DNA of 51,296 nt from Candidatus Woesearchaeota archaeon (GTDB lineage: Archaea > Nanobdellota > Nanobdellia > Woesearchaeales > BM511), in NCBI GenBank assembly GCA_018221135.1, contig JAAOYB010000017.1:1-51296 (forward strand). The letters are read 5' to 3'. Below the pieces are notes generated by a model. That model was not told the DNA's origin, made no database searches, and saw only the letters and a list, made by a program, of their open reading frames with translations. Below are positions 48,301-51,296 of this stretch, piece after piece; the stretch's first letter is position 1; each line of letters starts with the position of its first letter. The position numbers and the translations under genes are program-made.

Positions 48301-50617
48301 TGATGTATCCGCCGTAAGGAGGGGTTCCGTCGTACTTTATTGGTATTGATGAGTAACAATCACTTAGGCTTTCTTTTATTATCTCGCTGTTCTCAGCCCA
48401 CGCATTAACGTAGTACGAAATGTTCTCAATCATTGGCAAGTTGTAGGCTATTGGGTTGTTGTAAGCTACTCTTGCTTTGTTTCTTAGGCTATCGTGCCCG
48501 GTTAAGTAACACGTATTGGTTCCTATCTCGTAATCGTAAGCTATGATGCTGCTCTCAGGTTCGGTGAAGTCAAGTTCCAGGTATATTTCTTTTTGGTTAG
48601 TCCACTGCGTTGGTCTTAGTGATGCGTCTCCGCTTATAGTTATGCAATTAGAGCAAACAGGTGGTGTGAGGTCTACGTACATTATCCCATCACTACTACT
48701 CCACGGACCTTTTGAGCCGTCTTGGTAAACGATTCTTACGCTTATGAAGTACATGGTGTCAACTTGTAATGGAATCGTTTCGGTTGTGTAATTATTCATT
48801 GTGTTTTCTAAGAATACCACATTATTCCATTGTCCTGGCACGTCGTGTTTATCGTTTCCTATAGCGTATTCGTAAAAGCTAAACGCGGGGTTCGAGCTAT
48901 TACTCCAAGTAAAATACAAAGTTGTGCTATTAGTCTCGGTCCCGCCATCAGTTATGTTACTCACGGTTTCTAGCGTGCTATAAATAGTGATGTTGCTTGT
49001 TTGGATGTTTAGGTTTCCAAACACATCATAGACATAGAAAGTGACGTCGTAGAACTCTTCTACTAAGCTAGTGTTTATGCTACAACTACTATTTATTTGT
49101 GGCCCTGAACAAGTTATGTTTTGGTCCGCGGCGTAATAAGCGTAGTCGTATGAGAAGCTCTCGTTATAAGACGCGCTTGTAATATTAACTATAAGCGTTG
49201 TTAAATTAACACCATAATTATCATAGACGTTAAAGTTTATTACAGGTCCTTCACTAAAATAATAAGGAGGGAGATCTGTTAAGTTAACAAAGGGTGGGCT
49301 TTGATCTAAGAATACCTCTGCGTACGTTGACGAAACTGATTGCGTTAATGAATTATTTACTCTTACTCCTATCTTATTAGTCCCGTTATAAGCAAGGTTT
49401 AGTGTTACATTAAACCACGCCGGCGGCGTTGATGAATTAGTAAGGTTGAAAGCATCACTTACTTGCAGGGTTGCTGGTCTTGGGCTGTCAAGTATTAATG
49501 TGTAATACGTTGTTTGGTCTAATACTTGTGTTATGTTGTACCCAGTTAAGTCGCTTTTTTGGTAGTCATCAAAGTAGAGGTATCTTCCTTGCGCAGCACC
49601 AAACAATGCAACGTTGTATGGTACGTTTATCCTGCTAGTGTTCGATGGTAAAGTTTGAACTGTGCTAGAACCATAAGTAGTGATGTTAACATACGGATAA
49701 AAGCTTTGGGTGAAAGCACTTACAAAATCAGGGTCTCCGGTGTCTGTATAGGTATAAACTCTTAAGGTTATATTATTGCTAGCCCCGTAGCCGAGTATGT
49801 TAGTGACGGCTGCGTTGTTAGTGCTTAAGTTAAAATATTTTATGAATGGGAGGGGGAGTCTTGGAATATCAACTATGCTGATGTTGTCGTTGTTCTCTAA
49901 AGGTTCATATCCACTAGCTGTGCAGTTTATCTTGTAGTTATAATTACTAGGAGTAGTGAATGAGTGGTCGTATTCGTATCTGTCATCTCCTGCGTCGTAA
50001 CTCATAGCGTAATCAGTGCTTTGTGTGTTTAGGATGCACGTTGCCCCATTAATAAGTAATCCGCTCGTAATATTAGTGTAATTCGCCCAGAACGTTATTG
50101 TTTGATTAACCATTTGTAAACCGACGAAATCCGTACTAAGAGCTGAGTTATTACCTGTGCTGTAGGCACTAAAAGAGGCGATGTCAAAGACTAATCTCTC
50201 AGTTGCTGGGTTGTAAGTCTTGGTGCAAGCCGCGCATTCATTCCAAGTCCCGCTTGAGTTTAGTTGTCTTGTTAGTATTATCGGCGTTGCTTGGTATCCT
50301 AAGTTAAAAAACGTAATCGTCGCGGTAGTGTTTAGGTTTGGCATCGCTGCTGTGTCTACGTATACATGGTTTTGGCTTATCTCAATGTCTGCGTTTAAGT
50401 CGTAACCAGTAAGGTTTAGGTTCGATGCGCTCCAGTTTATTTGTGCTAAGCCTGTTTTTCCTACGTAGGGATTAGTCACATCAGAGATGTTCTCTGCTGA
50501 GAAATTCATTGTTAGGCCTTCATCAAAGTCGGTGCCTGTTGTGTTTATGAATAATAGTGACGCCACTATTAAGAGAGATGTTAATATTTTTGTTAAGGAA
50601 GTGCTTGTTTTTTTCAT
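42338..50617 (-). CDS. Giant membrane-anchored surface protein (2759 residues)
   Basis: This secreted, cell-surface protein has a signal peptide at residues 1-28 (KILTSLLIVASLLFINTTG). Very many N-x-S/T sequons follow (at least 15 by eye in the first 330 residues), indicating heavy N-glycosylation. Most of the ectodomain is Ig-/fibronectin-like beta repeats, with phrases such as DxTPP and YDSYEQIILLDRS. About 1800-2110 looks like a beta-propeller, then a cadherin-like segment, two Cys-containing motifs (CGNGVDED, about 2393; CTDGVRN with DCGGSCPFRC, about 2436) and a Pro/Thr stalk. A TM helix follows (about 2511-2533). The cytoplasmic tail carries three repeats of about 45 residues (about 2615-2759). 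It could be an adhesin, S-layer-like or host-contact protein. The start overlaps the AbrB-type gene (ATGA). Confidence 0.9.
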   Translation of the reverse strand: MKKTSTSLTKILTSLLIVASLLFINTTGTDFDEGLTMNFSAENISDVTNPYVGKTGLAQINWSASNLNLTGYDLNADIEISQNHVYVDTAAMPNLNTTATITFFNLGYQATPIILTRQLNSSGTWNECAACTKTYNPATERLVFDIASFSAYSTGNNSALSTDFVGLQMVNQTITFWANYTNITSGLLINGATCILNTQSTDYAMSYDAGDDRYEYDHSFTTPSNYNYKINCTASGYEPLENNDNISIVDIPRLPLPFIKYFNLSTNNAAVTNILGYGASNNITLRVYTYTDTGDPDFVSAFTQSFYPYVNITTYGSSTVQTLPSNTSRINVPYNVALFGAAQGRYLYFDDYQKSDLTGYNITQVLDQTTYYTLILDSPRPATLQVSDAFNLTNSSTPPAWFNVTLNLAYNGTNKIGVRVNNSLTQSVSSTYAEVFLDQSPPFVNLTDLPPYYFSEGPVINFNVYDNYGVNLTTLIVNITSASYNESFSYDYAYYAADQNITCSGPQINSSCSINTSLVEEFYDVTFYVYDVFGNLNIQTSNITIYSTLETVSNITDGGTETNSTTLYFTWSNSSNPAFSFYEYAIGNDKHDVPGQWNNVVFLENTMNNYTTETIPLQVDTMYFISVRIVYQDGSKGPWSSSDGIMYVDLTPPVCSNCITISGDASLRPTQWTNQKEIYLELDFTEPESSIIAYDYEIGTNTCYLTGHDSLRNKARVAYNNPIAYNLPMIENISYYVNAWAENSEIIKESLSDCYSSIPIKYDGTPPYGGYINYSGAVYENISSTIRNVSIRYASGYDDLSGININKVELLMSWSPINVITGNCGAYTSFDPYRNLSHSPNGSSTLVGLSDGRCYRFKLRTWDNAGNYVEYPSTSNIISIRVDSTPPSSVIASDYGAWTTSKSLSAEWSESIDLESGIDYYVYRLRDNTTTIVDWTQTEYLQVTEYDLPLQNAVEYYFDVYAVNHLNLTSNLSSTNGIYYFDVDPPASIQITSVDNWTTPILGYYYDSTQTNTTIYFSGSETGLNCVYSPYDVNYKTPNAADGEGFCQAVSGTNYECEINLTEEGYYTYYVVCADSSGNEQTSEQNVDVSFVKAHNAPIINTPTGKTSDDYYLYINNTILAYGKNITLISLNNNYITVLVNQTTITLLKGVSSLFEGVYLSNVHPFIIEGFDNLSKAFVYIKNESVTLPDNYYAPSSQVVFSDYYNTLMFSKTPLLLSFSVTQYSPSVITKYQARDSNNDLVQNQSIFYDYIDNNTIYYSINYDPGYSFDTHTVTINSTDYFNKSAQEIINITIYEYSPEIVSVSAPNKTQSDFNISINTTDSFVLAYQLVDELGVVAWFNQTLNSSNVSQLTQNLQNTIDVSSLSDGAYTLKVIAANEFFEYDSYEQIILLDRSNPELFYLRPLFSDELRVSQGDTFTYNTRFVEILDINQTHIEVLVDLQPKSISVGSSASYYAASNNDVIIKLNNISFVQANTTLTSAVIQVYNSTTPALSYPQRSGGVYMYNSSITVFEDMGFFTFLLGDLTPKTVSYAVKNATNTFLNNTEDVEGYLTPYYTVYFINNTLEYESLEIEFNLTDESNNSASIIVPFYYDTSTPSIDSASILAQIPSITPGVFNLTINTSFVWFLEVNITNSTGGVAQYYEINNTPEEKYINNVSLINISSAGDGDYSIIITYSDLYGGGSYFGKSFVLDTTPPSVENLTIPDYLFTDYFEIIFGIGEANAYDKIWVVEETPINTTTHNFTSKYDNYVGYGATMYFVSNFASPNNQSNITIYANDTAGNIGSLSFNYVPRNRAPWFGRNKKVVTSHNYADLDSQAIRYDNDKLIVSYVVDNVNYSTEGFESRLSVYNLTTNSLVYSLYSNNKSFYLDSSIKDDIISYTILNYTINNTEVLTDYYGIIYYNLTNSSMVAEYSPTLNNWSLLSTVYNDNNEKIYEVSNQSNEFLVYYNITNQVILPQNLTYLYSAKIVNGVIYAYHFNFSGGLYDYYLIKHNLSSNTYTNTPLFSNTIISYLVFDENAEFVYYDNLSVYQYNLSSNQSTKLNIDDLSNPKITSSFFLDYLSGSAYYYDLSEHYPVLIETSFSSIYDLIPSGVVWLDELGIYTKEFAPTGLDEINDLTILLNDSYSFDIFPYISDYDDNEILELDFYLFGPNLTLTWNNSIVNITPATDYFGDTWVIFNVTDSGGETALSNNVSVSVIDSSTNNVSINSSVNLIFDFYNLSDGSLHSTQINPTSIILPNQTNFSMRITPQATSYEFGTERFNILDFSYLNVSFFDINVVTVDYDAIRLGSNTSVLYEGDRYEVLDAVGVEILSDFSGQYYVQLNYSAYEAMINNSGDLIIFEFGYNFSNNQIDYTDMTTHTSFTINTSAKTIYLVVNAFSAFVLAEDQADSEVCGNGVDEDYSGSDQQCSPQNPPSRSSTSSSSSRSEEPIIGRIETCTDGVRNQDEEGIDCGGSCPFRCPATSTSPTTPIVPPPVVPPPPPTTQPTQPGETGAGQENLWQTILSFAKNPWVLIGGGITALVLIIAGAILLVVFVRKKKHEEKKPKKDDDELTPDELIRQSVAQRVPIQTPTPVVPVPEVSVAMSTPKQISDLEHLNEDPLKERKIQLEGIEKEKIGFSEQELEPVVKYLNETHQKGVPISKVKEMLKEKGWPADLVEEALKRKSCRDNLKVLAEYIKKAKATGLSNDTIKHHLINAKWAEHFVEMVLHEVHEVHDDVEKVKNYVTNMISKGVEHTHIRDLLVQAGWDGGVIDPVIAEA

Positions 50618-50904
50618 ATTAAGTCAAGCCCTCCTTTCTTGGTTTTTTTGTAAGAAGTAATTGTTTTGTCTACGTTTTCTTTTTTTACGCCTATCTTAGT
50701 TGCTTTCTCGTTTATTTTTTGTATTATATCGTCGTCTTTTTCTAGTGTTGCTTCTTCGACTTTTTTTAGAAGTATGCCCTCATTAGTTACTATGAACATG
50801 TAGAACCCTGCGCCTTCTTCTATTCCGAGGTCTTGTCGTACTTCTTTAGGTATTACTATTTGGCCTCTTTTGTCGCATTGTACGAGTTTGGGGTATTTTT
50901 TCAA
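50614..50904 (-). CDS. AbrB/MazE/SpoVT-type DNA-binding regulator
   Basis: The 96-residue protein has a swapped-hairpin AbrB fold in residues 1-50: KLVQCDKRGQIVIPKEVRQD, then LGIEEGAGFYMFIV and GILLKKVEE. The second half is a helical and charged dimer or partner region. The TTG at 50904 is supported by GGAGGTG ending six bases before it. Its last codons overlap the ATG of the giant surface protein (ATGA), so the two are cotranslated. The upstream 17-bp palindromes are natural candidates for autoregulation. Alternatively it is an antitoxin-like MazE relative, but no toxin gene is adjacent. Confidence 0.85.
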   Translation of the reverse strand: MKKYPKLVQCDKRGQIVIPKEVRQDLGIEEGAGFYMFIVTNEGILLKKVEEATLEKDDDIIQKINEKATKIGVKKENVDKTITSYKKTKKGGLDLI

Positions 50905-50915
50905 GTTTTACACCT

Positions 50916-50943
50916 CCAAGCAAAGAGTAAGAATGTTGCTTGG
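50916..50943 (-). promoter_or_regulatory. SD-overlapping hairpin upstream of the AbrB-type gene
   Basis: In the minus-strand mRNA CCAAGCAA pairs with TTGCTTGG across a 12-base loop (plus positions 50936-50943 and 50916-50923). The final GG of the stem is the first GG of the GGAGGTG ribosome-binding site, so folding would sequester it. This predicts translational control of the regulator and, by coupling, of the surface protein. Confidence 0.5.
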
Positions 50944-50945
50944 TT

Positions 50946-51077
50946 TCACATACAACACCCCCACTCGTACATGCCTAGTTCATGGTTGTAGAACATGCTG
51001 TACTCATGCAAAAAAAACCGCTCTTTAGTCCTGCGTATCGCTTCTCGGATTTCGTCTTTGTTTTGTTGGCGCCTCAT
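50946..51077 (-). CDS. Possible 43-codon leader ORF
   Basis: A small ORF (ATG at 51077) between the promoter and the AbrB-type gene begins MRRQQNKDEIREAIRRTKER and ends EWGCCM. There is no good Shine-Dalgarno sequence, and no family is recognised. It ends about 40 bases before the regulator's start. It could be a real small protein, a leader peptide affecting the downstream hairpin, or chance. The basic, helical first half is not typical of random AT-rich DNA, but that is weak evidence. Confidence 0.35.
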   Translation of the reverse strand: MRRQQNKDEIREAIRRTKERFFLHEYSMFYNHELGMYEWGCCM

Positions 51078-51092
51078 CAAAAACAAACCTTA

Positions 51093-51109
51093 TTTCTGAA
51101 AATCAGAAA
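51093..51109. promoter_or_regulatory. Palindrome O1, TTTCTGA-N3-TCAGAAA
   Basis: A 17-base element with perfect 7-bp arms around AAA. It is the same as the second palindrome 80 bases upstream and lies in the predicted leader of the AbrB-surface-protein operon. Confidence 0.6.
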
Positions 51110-51172
51110 AATTAACTGATTATAAGTTTTTTATTCTGATTTTATCAATTTTTTTCTTATTTTAATAAAAAT

Positions 51173-51189
51173 TTTCTGATAATCAGAAA
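51173..51189. promoter_or_regulatory. Palindrome O2, TTTCTGA-N3-TCAGAAA
   Basis: A 17-base element with perfect 7-bp arms around TAA, overlapping the predicted transcription start (about 51182) of the minus-strand operon. A repressor bound here would block initiation. Additional TTCTGAT half-sites lie between it and O1. Confidence 0.6.
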
Positions 51190-51205
51190 TAATTGTTTTT
51201 GTTGT

Positions 51206-51214
51206 TATATAAAA
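51206..51214 (-). promoter_or_regulatory. TATA box for the AbrB-surface protein operon
   Basis: On the minus strand the sequence reads ttttatata. Transcription should start near 51182, within palindrome O2, giving a leader of about 280 bases before the regulator. Confidence 0.6.
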
Positions 51215-51218
51215 CTTT

Positions 51219-51296
51219 CGATTAGAAAGGCTTTGTGTAAAAAAGGCTTAGTCTGTGTAAAAACTTGCTATTTTATTACACAAAGCCGATTAGAAA
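51219..51296. repeat. Repeat cluster with GGCTTTGTGTAA elements
   Basis: GGCTTTGTGTAA (51229-51240) recurs inverted as TTACACAAAGCC (51276-51287). A degenerate direct copy, GGCTTAGTCTGTGTAA, lies between. CGATTAGAAA occurs at 51219-51228 and again at 51287-51296. The cluster is immediately upstream of the TATA box and continues beyond the window end, so its full extent is unknown. Confidence 0.6.

Noticed and set aside
50614-50904. MazE-like antitoxin of a toxin-antitoxin pair
   Set aside because: The AbrB fold would fit, but no MazF/VapC-like toxin gene is adjacent. The neighbour is the giant surface protein.
1-51296. CRISPR arrays, insertion sequences or transposases
   Set aside because: No regularly spaced repeats, transposase motifs or terminal inverted repeats with target duplications were seen.

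Overview
The window is an AT-rich, gene-dense archaeal chromosome segment. Archaeal identity rests on the S10/spc-type ribosomal protein cluster with archaeal/eukaryotic members (eS4, eL32, eL19, aIF1/SUI1, the RNase P protein Rpp29), archaeal-type AlaRS, PAN, family B DNA polymerase, ABCE1, TATA-box promoters with leaderless or short-leader starts, and a box C/D sRNA. Lysine-rich proteins, PpiC/thioredoxin-fold exported proteins with basic N-termini, and a giant surface protein with a short helical repeat in its tail suggest a DPANN lineage of the Woesearchaeota/Pacearchaeota kind. That placement is an inference.

Region 1 (1-15068, + strand) is the ribosomal protein super-operon: uL3, uL4, uL23, uL2, uS19, uL22, uS3, uL29, aIF1, Rpp29, uS17, uL14, uL24, eS4, uL5, uS14, uS8, uL6, eL32, eL19, uL18, uS5, uL30, uL15, then secY and the YidC/EMC3-like DUF106 insertase. 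Genes are spaced by a few bases or overlap by ATGA. A foldable, uncharacterised RNA leader or ncRNA precedes uL3.

Region 2 (15065-23471): a minus-strand aminotransferase-alaS operon; a 404-base regulatory region leading to a free-standing NrdD glycyl-radical tail; a circularly permuted GTPase; tRNA-Gly(GCC); a thiol-redox island (trxB, a winged-helix regulator with two N-terminal Cys, trxA, a second thioredoxin-fold protein); and three small unknown genes behind a leader with a terminator-like hairpin.

Region 3 (23563-33742): a P2-type cation ATPase overlapping a membrane protein gene; a lone uL11 with an acidic coiled-coil extension; an exported folding pair (PpiC-type parvulin and a triple thioredoxin-fold protein); a HerA-like ATPase with a small partner; a two-TM protein.

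Region 4 (33839-42301): a box C/D sRNA, an M29 aminopeptidase, PAN, a stand-alone winged helix resembling the MCM C-terminus, PolB, ABCE1, a DUF1461 (Lit-like) membrane protein and a TrmI-type tRNA methyltransferase.

Region 5 (42338-51296, minus strand) is the most unusual part. A 2759-residue, glycosylation-sequon-rich, membrane-anchored surface protein with three cytoplasmic helical repeats is coupled by an ATGA overlap to an AbrB-type regulator. Upstream lie an SD-sequestering hairpin, a possible 43-codon leader ORF, two matching 17-bp palindromes (one at the predicted transcription start), a TATA box and a cluster of GGCTT/TGTGTAA repeats. It reads as a self-regulated switch for a surface protein. 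No CRISPR array, insertion sequence or intein was seen.
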